Shown: positions 1 through 5,833, counted from the stretch's first letter. The stretch: DNA of 5,833 nucleotides from Helicobacteraceae bacterium (GCA_003250175.1 QKHD01000059.1:1-5833), one strand, 5' to 3'. Notes: generated by a model not told the origin, from the letters alone. A program made the numbers and translations.

Positions 1-3
1 GAG

Positions 4-36
4 CCTGCCCGGCTAGAGGGCAGGAGGTCCGGACCT
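4..36. repeat. GC-rich inverted repeats just beyond the antitoxin stop; possible terminator
   Basis: Two adjacent dyads are visible. A 7-bp perfect stem, CCTGCCC (4-10) and GGGCAGG (18-24), encloses a 7-base loop. Directly beside it is a perfect 12-base palindrome, AGGTCCGGACCT (25-36), which overlaps the antitoxin stop codon (35-37, minus strand). Their position right after a minus-strand operon would suit a transcription terminator, but any T-tract in the minus direction would lie before base 1, so this cannot be decided. They could equally be part of a flanking repeat or a recombination site. The dyads are seen directly; the role is a guess. Confidence 0.35.
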
Positions 37-265
37 ATGCCGCACTTTCAAAATGGCGTACATCCACCTCTGCACCGCTTTTGACAATCTCCCTGGCTGA
101 TTCCAAAAGCTTTCTGCTGATGGCGTCGGTCACATAGGCTTCGCCGCAGTTGTCGCATACAAGAGCCGGAACGTTTTTAAACACGATGGTCGAGCCGTCT
201 TTTTCAAGTGTGACGGTTGTTGTCCCCTCTACGGTGTTGCCGTGTTTGCAGATGACGCACTTCAT
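35..265 (-). CDS. Short YgiT/MqsA-type zinc-finger protein, probable antitoxin
   Basis: This 76-residue protein carries two cysteine pairs, C3-V-I-C6 and C37-D-N-C40 followed by G-E. This is the four-cysteine zinc-binding pattern of YgiT-type antitoxin N-terminal domains. The C-terminal part (about residues 46-76) is helical in character and ends in a VDVRHF segment, a motif common at the end of these short antitoxins. E. coli MqsA is about 130 residues and has an added helix-turn-helix domain. That DNA-binding part is absent here, so this version may only bind the toxin, or may regulate by another route. The start is supported by AAGGA 7 bases upstream, and the ATG overlaps the TGA stop of the upstream DUF4258 gene (ATGA), implying translational coupling. 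Its expected role is to neutralise the DUF4258 partner in the cytoplasm; this is inferred from family and gene order. Confidence 0.85.
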   Translation of the reverse strand: MKCVICKHGNTVEGTTTVTLEKDGSTIVFKNVPALVCDNCGEAYVTDAISRKLLESAREIVKSGAEVDVRHFESAA

Positions 266-537
266 AGGGTTTTCCTTGTTTTAAAATCGTTTTCCCATTT
301 TGTCAAATCCGGCTCGTAGACCGTGATGACGATAGGGTTGTTCTCTTCGTCTTTTGCATAGACGACATGGATCGGTCTTGAGCCATCAAATCCCAAAACC
401 AAAAAAGAAGGGTAAGGCTTGTCATCCGGATAACTCTCAATCACGTCATTGTTTTTAAGGATTTCCGGAATGACTGATTCGGATATGTCACGTTCAAACA
501 TTCGCTGCATTGCATGAACCCTGTAGATGATTGACAT
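262..537 (-). CDS. DUF4258 family protein, probable toxin of the pair
   Basis: This 91-residue protein matches the DUF4258 pattern along its whole length. It has an N-terminal H8...R12...ER(16)DIS segment, then the block V-I-E-S-Y-P-D-D-K-P-Y-P (32-43), then a strand-rich half with R-P-I-H-V-V-Y-A (54-61) and the ending V-Y-E-P-D-x-x-x-W (73-81) with D-F-K-T-R-K. DUF4258 proteins are small, often lie beside YgiT-type zinc-finger genes, and are regarded as likely RelE/MqsR-like mRNA-acting toxins. The activity of this one is not shown by sequence alone. The order here is toxin first, antitoxin second, as in mqsRA. The start at 537 follows a G-rich stretch (GCGGGGA) a few bases upstream, and a TATAAT lies about 30 bases upstream. 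The reading frame is intact, so the pair looks functional rather than decayed. Confidence 0.87.
   Translation of the reverse strand: MSIIYRVHAMQRMFERDISESVIPEILKNNDVIESYPDDKPYPSFLVLGFDGSRPIHVVYAKDEENNPIVITVYEPDLTKWENDFKTRKTL
273..277 (-). promoter_or_regulatory. Ribosome binding site for the zinc-finger antitoxin
   Basis: On the minus strand AAGGA lies 7 bases before the ATG at 265, inside the last codons of the DUF4258 gene. It is the best Shine-Dalgarno match in this operon and settles the antitoxin start. A stronger site for the second gene would help antitoxin synthesis exceed toxin synthesis from one transcript. Confidence 0.6.
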
Positions 538-558
538 CCATCCCCGCTTTTTGCTTGA

Positions 559-698
559 TTAGGGATAATTATAGCAAAAGAACTTACTCGAACACTTCCG
601 CTCACAAAAATCGTAGAGCCACTCCGTCACGGCCTGTTTTTCATCCTCCTTCAGCTTGCCCTTCTGGGTGGGCATCTGCCCAAACAGAACTGCACACT
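559..698 (-). pseudogene. Possible degraded C-terminal fragment of a c-type cytochrome
   Basis: On the minus strand a frame opens just after a TGA (699-701) and runs to TAA at 559-561, giving about 46 codons. It contains V-L-F-G-Q-M-P-T-Q-K-G-K-L-K-E-D-E-K-Q, then A-V-T-E-W-L-Y-D-F. A Met-Pro with a following Q-K-G-K-L, then an acidic helix ending in W-L/I-Y, is the usual end of small class I cytochromes c, where the Met is the sixth heme ligand. The heme-binding CXXCH and the N-terminal part are missing: the sequence upstream (to about 800) is AT-rich, contains stops and shows no such motif. The tail after W-L-Y-D-F is cysteine-rich and unlike a cytochrome. I read it as a relic, perhaps trimmed when the neighbouring toxin-antitoxin unit arrived. 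It could also be a chance frame; the only in-frame ATG (675) would give a 38-residue peptide. Confidence 0.42.
568..576 (-). promoter_or_regulatory. Extended -10 promoter of the toxin-antitoxin unit
   Basis: On the minus strand the sequence TGCTATAAT combines a perfect TATAAT (568-573) with the TGn extended -10 element. Transcription would start near 561, leaving a leader of about 25 bases before the ATG at 537. No good TTGACA-like -35 box is seen at 16-18 bases spacing, which is tolerated when an extended -10 is present. The element lies inside the cytochrome-like remnant. I found no convincing operator palindrome around it. Confidence 0.5.
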
Positions 699-768
699 CT
701 CAAAAAATAAGACTTTAAATTGAAATAAACCCCAACCATCTCTCAGCTAAAAAAAACTACAACTTACT

Positions 769-774
769 TATAAT
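769..774 (+). promoter_or_regulatory. -10 box of the heme protein / pseudokinase-ATPase operon
   Basis: A perfect TATAAT lies 32 bases before the ATG at 807, so transcription would begin near 781 with a leader of about 26 bases. The position expected for a -35 box (around 746-751, GCTAAA) does not match TTGACA. Instead, an A8 tract (749-756) and AT-rich DNA precede the -10. A good -10 with AT-rich upstream DNA and no -35 is typical of sigma-70 promoters in Campylobacter and Helicobacter relatives. Confidence 0.5.
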
Positions 775-806
775 CCTTGCTTATTCCAATTTTTAAAGCT
801 TAACCC

Positions 807-2195
807 ATGCCACGACGTTTATCTCTCTCGCTGATTTTCGTTTCGATCCTTTCTGTCGGGCTTCATGCCTCCTCCATCGATCCTTTTGCCGTCAATGACG
901 GGATGATTCCCCCCAAGTCCGCCTATGACGGTCCGTTGTTTCCCTTTCATTACAACTATCCGGAGGGGAAAGAAGAACCGGTCAGCATGCCGTGGCAGAA
1001 GGTGCTGGGGGGCAAACCCCTCACACCGGAAAATGCCCAGGCCTATATCCTGGCGCTCAAGGCGTATGTAGCCACGAAGGGGATGAAGACCTTCTTGATG
1101 GAGCCAGAGAAGTGGAACACCGGCCCCCAGACCGGCTGGTACAGCATGCTTTGGGCGGGTGAAGCGGTGGAGGCCACGGACTGGGAAGGGCGCGAGGCGA
1201 TCTACGGCACCTACACGGGGCAGATCATGGCCAAAGCGGTTTACGCCGACTACGGGCTGACGGTCGATATCCGCAACCACGCGGCCATCTACTACGACGA
1301 CGTGGCCGCCCGTACGTTGGGTCGGGTCTGGAAAGGGTGCGATCCCAAAACCGGCCAATGCGTTCCCCGCGTCAGCAAAGGCGAGGCGCAGTTTGACGAA
1401 GGGGCGATTGTCGTCAAATCCGCAGGCGTAACGGCCACTCCGGAGCAGTGGCCCGTGCTCGAAGGTGCGGCCAAGTGGCAGATCTACCGCAAGCCCTTTG
1501 ATCTAAACGGTACCATCGAAAAAGCCCAACCCCAGGTAACGGATATCCGGGTGGGGATTTTCGACATCATCGTCAAAGACTCCGTCGCCGCTCCGGAGAC
1601 GGGCTGGGTCTTCGCCACGCTGGTCTACGACAAAGACGCCCCCGGAAAAGACGCGTGGGATCGTATGGTGCCGCTGGGCGCCATGTGGGGCAATGATCCG
1701 GAAGTCAACTCCGCCAAAAACCCCAAGATGCCGCTGCAGGAAAACTACATCAACCCCAAGGCTCCCGCCTATGCCAAGGTCACCCTGGGGTACGGTGAAC
1801 GCCTCTCCGGACCCTTTGACATCGCGGTGAAATACAACGTCGAAGTCGACGGCAAGATCGTTCCGGCCCTGCGCAGCTCCTCCTGCCTGAGCTGCCACGG
1901 CACCGCGTCGTACATACCGGGCAAAAGCTCCATGACCACCTTTTTCTATCCCGCCAAAGACCACAGCGGCCAGCCCTGGGTCATGTACACGCCGGGGTCT
2001 AAAGAGTGGAACGCATGGTTCCAAAACCGCTGGGGCGACGAGCCCCAAAGCAGTGAAAAAGAGGCGATCGCCCTGGACTACAGCACCTTCTTGGAAGCGG
2101 TGCTCATGAATTACGCCGCCGCCTCCGGAGAAAAAAGCAGCGATCCGAAACGCTTTTTGAAATGGAAAGCCTACCGGACGTTTCATGCCCATTAA
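807..2195 (+). CDS. Exported single-heme cytochrome c-like protein of unknown function
   Basis: This 462-residue protein begins with a clear Sec signal peptide: M-P-R-R, then a hydrophobic stretch (about 5-19), with likely cleavage after L-H-A (residue 21). It is therefore expected in the periplasm. One heme c attachment motif, C360-L-S-C363-H364-G, is encoded at 1884-1898, late in the protein; heme would be added by the cytochrome c maturation system. M376 is one possible sixth ligand. A second cysteine pair, C178 and C185, has no CXXCH and could form a disulfide. The ~340 residues before the heme are rich in Trp and Tyr and include conserved-looking blocks such as G-R-E-A-I-Y-G-T-Y-T-G and L-G-A-M-W-G-N-D-P. 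I do not recognise a named family with known activity. The ATG is the first possible start, since TAA lies in frame two codons upstream (801-803); the Shine-Dalgarno sequence is poor. The gene is followed after 15 bases by the big ATPase gene, with no convincing terminator between, so the two are probably one operon. A redox enzyme, an electron carrier or a sensor subunit are all possible. Confidence 0.88.
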   Translation: MPRRLSLSLIFVSILSVGLHASSIDPFAVNDGMIPPKSAYDGPLFPFHYNYPEGKEEPVSMPWQKVLGGKPLTPENAQAYILALKAYVATKGMKTFLMEPEKWNTGPQTGWYSMLWAGEAVEATDWEGREAIYGTYTGQIMAKAVYADYGLTVDIRNHAAIYYDDVAARTLGRVWKGCDPKTGQCVPRVSKGEAQFDEGAIVVKSAGVTATPEQWPVLEGAAKWQIYRKPFDLNGTIEKAQPQVTDIRVGIFDIIVKDSVAAPETGWVFATLVYDKDAPGKDAWDRMVPLGAMWGNDPEVNSAKNPKMPLQENYINPKAPAYAKVTLGYGERLSGPFDIAVKYNVEVDGKIVPALRSSSCLSCHGTASYIPGKSSMTTFFYPAKDHSGQPWVMYTPGSKEWNAWFQNRWGDEPQSSEKEAIALDYSTFLEAVLMNYAAASGEKSSDPKRFLKWKAYRTFHAH

Positions 2196-2199
2196 GGTG
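2194..2199 (+). promoter_or_regulatory. Weak ribosome binding site for the pseudokinase-ATPase gene
   Basis: AAGGTG overlaps the TAA stop of the preceding gene and lies 11 bases before the ATG at 2211, rather far but usable. No better site precedes the next in-frame ATG (2232). In-frame TAA at 2193-2195 prevents any start further upstream, which fixes the N-terminus as lacking a kinase N-lobe. Overlap with the stop codon suggests that the second gene is translated by ribosomes finishing the first. Confidence 0.45.
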
Positions 2200-2210
2200 T
2201 CGGTTTTTTC

Positions 2211-5200
2211 ATGAGTACCTTGCGTGAGCGTATGCGGAGCCTTCCGCTAAAACCGGATCAGTTTCTTCCTCTGGCCCTGGCCCTGAGCCGCAAGATTGCG
2301 GAGACCCATGCAACCCGGCGGGTGGATGGCCGGCTTGCTCCGGAGCGGATCGTTTATACGGATTCCGGAGAGGTTTCCTTGGCCGATACGTCAGTCGATA
2401 CCGCCACAAGCTATCAGGCTCCGGAGCAGAGCAGCCGGGTCAATCAGCCCGTCAGCCAATCGGCAGACATCTACAGCCTCGGGGTGATCTTTTACGAGAT
2501 GCTCACGGGGGTTTCGCCGCAGAGCTTCGGTACGCCGCTCGAATTCGCTCACGCACTGGTAGCCCGGAAAAGTCCGAGTATCAAAGAGGTCAATCCGGAG
2601 CTTCCTCCGGTCCTCTCCGATATTGTGGCGAAGATGACCGCCAAAGACCCTTCGGAACGCTACAGCGACATGATGTCGGTCTGTGCTGATATCAGTCGCC
2701 TGATCTATGATCTCAAAGAGGGGTTTCCTCCCGTTTTTGCCATCGATACGATCAATACCGCCATGGAGCTCAACCAAACGGCTCACCTCTACGGGCGGGA
2801 AGAGGAGGAAGCCCTCCTTCATGCTGCCGTCGATACGGCGGTTAAAAAAGGCAGTGCGGCGCTGATTACCGTCTCCGGAGCCTCCGGAGTCGGAAAAAGC
2901 ATCCTGGTGCAAAAGGTCTTGGATGCGCACCGGCACTCATTCGGTCATCTGCTCAAACTCAAGCTCGAAGAGTACGGCCAGAACAGCCCCTACGAGCTGC
3001 TCTACTCTTCCCTAAGAGCCCTCACCAAACAGATCATCGCCCAGGACGAAGCCCACCTGGTTGCCCACAAAAGAGCACTGGAAGATGCCCTGGGTCTGCA
3101 TGCCGGCCTTCTGATCGATGCCATTCCGGAGATCGAGGCAATCATGGGGCCGCAGCCCGAAATGGCCGGAATGACCACTTCCGACGGCAAGGCGCTTTTC
3201 GATGCCATGCTGGTGCGCTTTATGGGGCTTTTCTGTAGTGAAGGTGCTCCGCTGTGTATTCTCATCGACGACCTGCAGTGGGGTGATGAGGTCACCTTCT
3301 CCTGGATTGAAAACATCATCTTTCAGCTCCGGAATGTGGTGATTCTGGTGACCTACCGCGACAATGAGGTGGGCAGCGATCACCGGCTGAAAAGTCTGCT
3401 GTCACGCCTTCACTCCTTTGGAAGCAGCCTGACCGAACTGGCGCTGACCACGCTCAGCGAATCCACCGTCAGCCGCCTGATCCGTGAGAGTATGGGACTG
3501 GCCGAAGCGGAGGAGGTGGCGCTGATTATCCACCGCAAAACAGGGGGTAACGCTTTTTTTGTCAAACAATACCTCAAAAAGCTTCGTCAAGACGGAGCGC
3601 TCTGGTTTGACCCCGACGCGCTCCTGTGGCGCTGCGACCTGACCCGTATCCGTAACCTTCCCGTCAGCGACAACGTTCTGGATGTGTTGGCCGGGCAGAT
3701 CGACCAGGAAGAGGCCAGCGTGCAGAAGCTTCTGCACATTGCCGCCTGCATCGGAAGCGGATTTTTGCCGGAACTGGCCGATGCCGTCTATGGTGACGAA
3801 GAGACCCTGGGCTATGCCCTGGAGCAGGCAGTGCAGTCGGAGTGGCTGATCCGGAAAGGTCCGGGATACAGCTTTTCCCACGACCGGATGCAGCAGACGC
3901 TTTACGCTTCCTTGCCCCAGGGAGAGAGTCAGGAGCTCCACCTGCAGATCGCCCGGGCGATGCTTCTGCTCGATCCGGAGCCTAAAAACCGCGAGCTGAT
4001 CAGCTGCGTGAACCACTATAATTTAGGAAGTCCCCTCATAACGAATCCTAAAGAGTTGGCCCTGCAGGGCAGCCTCAATCTGGCCGCATCCCGCCATGCC
4101 AAAAAAAGCGGAGACTTCGCCAACGCGCTGACCTATATCAAGACGGCGATCCGCCTTAAACCCCAGGCCGTTGCCGGAGAGCGGAGTCTGCTGCTACGGG
4201 AGTGGGCCGAGTGTGAGCACCTCTGCAACAACAGTCAGGAGGCGATCCGCCTTTACAATGAGGCGATTACGCTGGCCCAAACCCGCGAGCAGCGCGGCGA
4301 GATTTACGAGCTGCTGATCAAACTCTACTCCGATATCGGGGATTTCCATCAGGCCTATGCCACGGGGCGAACCGCTGCCGCCATGTTCGGACAGAAACTC
4401 CCCAAGGCCTTTATTCCGCCGCTCTTTATGGCGGATTTTGGCCGGTTGATGTTTCAGCTGCGCCGCTACCCTCCACAGAAGCTGATCGAGTTGCCCGAGG
4501 CGACGGATGCGTCGCTGAAACTGCTCATCCGACTCATGGCCAACGCCCTCCAGGCGGCTTTCCAGATCCGTCCGGAGCTCTGCGTGGCCAATGCGATGAA
4601 GGTGATCATGCTTTGTCTCAAAGAGGGGCTGACCAAAGAGGCGGTTATCGCCTTTACGGTTTTCGGGGTGATCTTCCGGGGCGGTATCATGGGGCGCCAC
4701 GAGGAAGGATACCGCTACAGCCAGCTCTCCTTGCAGATGCTCGAACGCTTCAACAACACGGCCCAGCAGGCGGAGGTTCGCTTTGTCAGCGGCTATTTCG
4801 GCACCTTCTGGAAGGTTCCGGCGGAGGAGACCGAGACGGAGTGGGCCAAAGCCTATGCCATGGGCCTGGAGATCGGCGACTGGTTCCATACCGGATGTGC
4901 CGCTGCGGGGATCGCCCAGAGCATGTTTATGCGCGGTGTGAGTCTGGAAAAAGTGCTTAAACGGATCGACCGGACGGCCATGACCCTGGAGCGTATCGGA
5001 GCCAAGGAACAGGGCGGTGCCATGGCCAGCGTCCGCCAGGCGGTACTGAGCCTGCAAAACCCCCAGACATCGGATTCGGCTTTTGGCTACGAAGGTTTTG
5101 ACGAAGCAGCCTATGTCGCCACGCTAGACAGTTATATCTCCCGGCACTTCGCCCACTTTTATTTTGTCAACAAGATGGCGGTGCAGTATTACCGGGGCGA

Positions 5201-5833
5201 TTACGACGGAGCCTGGGAGAGCAGTCAGCAGGGTCGAAGCTACATGAAGGCATCCAAGGGCATGCACCACCATACGGAGCACCTTTTTTATCGGGCGCTG
5301 GTCATGGCGCAGCGTGCGGGGAGCGCCAATTTCTGGCGGCGACTGGGCTATGTGCGGGCCATTAAACGGATACGCCGGAATTTTGACACCTGGGCAGAGC
5401 TTTGCCCCGACAACTTTCTCATTCGGGCCCAACTGCTGCATGGGGAAGAGTACCGGGTGGCCCACAAAGCCCTTGATGCGCAGCGCGCCTACGAAGCGGC
5501 CATGCAGACAGCCAAGATCTATCACCAGCCCCATCTGCACGCCATAGCAGCACGACGGGCGGCGGATCTGGCGGAGCATCTGGGCCAGATGCGTGTTGCG
5601 GAGCTCTACCGGGCTGAATCCCAGGAGGCTTTTGCCAAATGGGGTGTCGGCGGTGCCGGAAAAGAAACGGAGCGGGGCAGCCTCGATGTGGCGACCCTGA
5701 TCAAATCGGCGGAGGTTATCGCCAAAGAGCGGCGCCTCTCCGACCTGCTCGACGCCCTGATCCGGATCGTGATCGAAAACGCCGGGGCGGCCAAGGGCTA
5801 CCTGATTTTAAAAAGCGACCGGGGCTTTGTGGT
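2211..5833 (+). CDS. Pseudokinase - AAA/STAND ATPase - TPR - GAF signalling protein, 3' end cut by window
   Basis: The frame is open from ATG 2211 to the window end (1207 codons plus 2 bases) with no stop. Residues about 20-165 match the C-lobe of a Ser/Thr kinase: Y68-Q-A-P-E-Q, D86-I-Y-S-L-G, E-M-L-T-G and D146-P-S-E-R-Y. The glycine loop and VAIK lysine are missing, the HxDxxxxN site reads D-G-R-L-A-P-E-R, and DFG reads D59-T-S, so phosphotransfer is very unlikely. An AAA_16/COG3899-type ATPase follows: L193-Y-G-R-E, Walker A G223-A-S-G-V-G-K-S230, Walker B I350-L-I-D-D-L-Q-W-G-D, T381-Y-R-D-N-E, G445-G-N-A-F-F and F555-S-H-D-R-M-Q-Q. Residues about 620-1145 are helical with TPR-like units (near 621-728 and 1081-1140). 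From about 1158 (L-D-V-A-T-L-I-K, then I-V-I-E-N-A-G-A) a GAF domain begins. No signal peptide or membrane segment is seen, so it should be cytoplasmic. Related proteins end in a histidine kinase, cyclase or other output; that part is not visible here. It probably senses a ligand or partner through TPR/GAF and switches by ATP-driven change. Confidence 0.9.
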   Translation, partial: MSTLRERMRSLPLKPDQFLPLALALSRKIAETHATRRVDGRLAPERIVYTDSGEVSLADTSVDTATSYQAPEQSSRVNQPVSQSADIYSLGVIFYEMLTGVSPQSFGTPLEFAHALVARKSPSIKEVNPELPPVLSDIVAKMTAKDPSERYSDMMSVCADISRLIYDLKEGFPPVFAIDTINTAMELNQTAHLYGREEEEALLHAAVDTAVKKGSAALITVSGASGVGKSILVQKVLDAHRHSFGHLLKLKLEEYGQNSPYELLYSSLRALTKQIIAQDEAHLVAHKRALEDALGLHAGLLIDAIPEIEAIMGPQPEMAGMTTSDGKALFDAMLVRFMGLFCSEGAPLCILIDDLQWGDEVTFSWIENIIFQLRNVVILVTYRDNEVGSDHRLKSLLSRLHSFGSSLTELALTTLSESTVSRLIRESMGLAEAEEVALIIHRKTGGNAFFVKQYLKKLRQDGALWFDPDALLWRCDLTRIRNLPVSDNVLDVLAGQIDQEEASVQKLLHIAACIGSGFLPELADAVYGDEETLGYALEQAVQSEWLIRKGPGYSFSHDRMQQTLYASLPQGESQELHLQIARAMLLLDPEPKNRELISCVNHYNLGSPLITNPKELALQGSLNLAASRHAKKSGDFANALTYIKTAIRLKPQAVAGERSLLLREWAECEHLCNNSQEAIRLYNEAITLAQTREQRGEIYELLIKLYSDIGDFHQAYATGRTAAAMFGQKLPKAFIPPLFMADFGRLMFQLRRYPPQKLIELPEATDASLKLLIRLMANALQAAFQIRPELCVANAMKVIMLCLKEGLTKEAVIAFTVFGVIFRGGIMGRHEEGYRYSQLSLQMLERFNNTAQQAEVRFVSGYFGTFWKVPAEETETEWAKAYAMGLEIGDWFHTGCAAAGIAQSMFMRGVSLEKVLKRIDRTAMTLERIGAKEQGGAMASVRQAVLSLQNPQTSDSAFGYEGFDEAAYVATLDSYISRHFAHFYFVNKMAVQYYRGDYDGAWESSQQGRSYMKASKGMHHHTEHLFYRALVMAQRAGSANFWRRLGYVRAIKRIRRNFDTWAELCPDNFLIRAQLLHGEEYRVAHKALDAQRAYEAAMQTAKIYHQPHLHAIAARRAADLAEHLGQMRVAELYRAESQEAFAKWGVGGAGKETERGSLDVATLIKSAEVIAKERRLSDLLDALIRIVIENAGAAKGYLILKSDRGFV

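Larger units (their letters stand above)
538..806. other. Divergent intergenic region
   Basis: This 269-base gap separates the minus-strand toxin-antitoxin unit from the plus-strand operon. The left half (about 559-698) holds the cytochrome-like remnant and the toxin-antitoxin promoter. The right half (about 700-806) is strongly AT-rich with an A8 tract (749-756), and contains the TATAAT of the plus-strand operon. I see no RNA gene, no riboswitch-like structure and no intact gene in it. Confidence 0.7.

Noticed and set aside
1..36. A tRNA fragment suggested by a stem with a 7-base loop
   Set aside because: The loop (GGCTAGA) lacks the conserved anticodon-loop pyrimidine-T pattern and no T-arm or acceptor sequence follows.
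648..743. A 32-codon minus-strand frame starting at the ATG near 743, in the intergenic region
   Set aside because: It is short, lacks a clear ribosome binding site, crosses the AT-rich region and overlaps the cytochrome-like frame in another phase.
2173..2209. Terminator-like ACCGG...TCGGT followed by six T between the heme protein gene and the ATPase gene
   Set aside because: The stem is only 5 pairs, one of them a G-T pair, with a 22-base loop, and it ends at the start codon of the next gene. It is too weak for an intrinsic terminator.
819..5794. Long minus-strand and alternative-frame open frames over the two large genes (for example 1503-2192, 3402-4016, 4194-5057)
   Set aside because: They lie fully inside well-supported plus-strand genes, have no recognisable domains, and have Arg/Gly/His-rich composition typical of antisense frames in GC-rich coding DNA.
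807..5833. A read-through fusion of the heme protein and the pseudokinase, since both are in the same frame with a single TAA between them
   Set aside because: The second gene has its own ATG and a possible ribosome binding site, and a fusion would join an exported domain to a cytoplasmic one without a membrane segment. Shared frame happens by chance one time in three.
1..5833. CRISPR array, insertion sequence or prophage genes
   Set aside because: No regularly spaced direct repeats, transposase motifs or phage genes are visible in the window.

Overview
The window looks like a bacterial chromosome segment of moderately high GC. The two large plus-strand genes are clearly GC-richer than the first ~800 bases: one sampled 60-base line in the big gene is about 62% GC, while lines in the first 540 bases are about 47-50%. 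The organism is most likely a Gram-negative bacterium with respiratory metabolism, because the window holds a signal peptide followed by a CXXCH heme-attachment protein, plus a possible leftover of a second c-type cytochrome. The promoter of the long operon has a perfect TATAAT and no visible -35 box, as is common in Campylobacterota, but this is only a hint about lineage.

Layout. Positions 35-537 (minus strand) hold a compact two-gene toxin-antitoxin-type unit: a DUF4258 protein followed, with a 4-base ATGA overlap, by a short CxxC...CxxC zinc-finger protein of the YgiT/MqsA antitoxin type. GC-rich inverted repeats sit at and beyond its stop codon (4-36). Positions 538-806 are mostly non-coding. 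They contain what looks like the degraded C-terminal tail of a c-type cytochrome on the minus strand (559-698), an extended -10 promoter for the toxin-antitoxin unit inside that remnant, and an AT-rich divergent promoter region for the plus-strand genes.

Positions 807-2195 (plus) encode a 462-residue exported protein with one CXXCH heme site near its C-terminus and a long body I cannot assign to a named family. Only 15 bases after its stop, a very large signalling protein begins at 2211. It is still open at the window end after 1207 codons and is a single uninterrupted frame. It is built as follows: the C-lobe of a serine/threonine kinase fold with no N-lobe and no catalytic residues; an AAA/STAND-type ATPase with Walker A and B; a long TPR-like helical region; and the start of a GAF domain. 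This is the layout of the large 'kinase-ATPase-GAF-output' sensor proteins, with the kinase reduced to a pseudokinase stump and the output domain lying outside the window.

The most interesting idea is that the exported heme protein and the pseudokinase-ATPase form a two-gene operon, possibly a redox- or ligand-responsive signalling pair. The tight spacing is seen directly; the functional link is inference.
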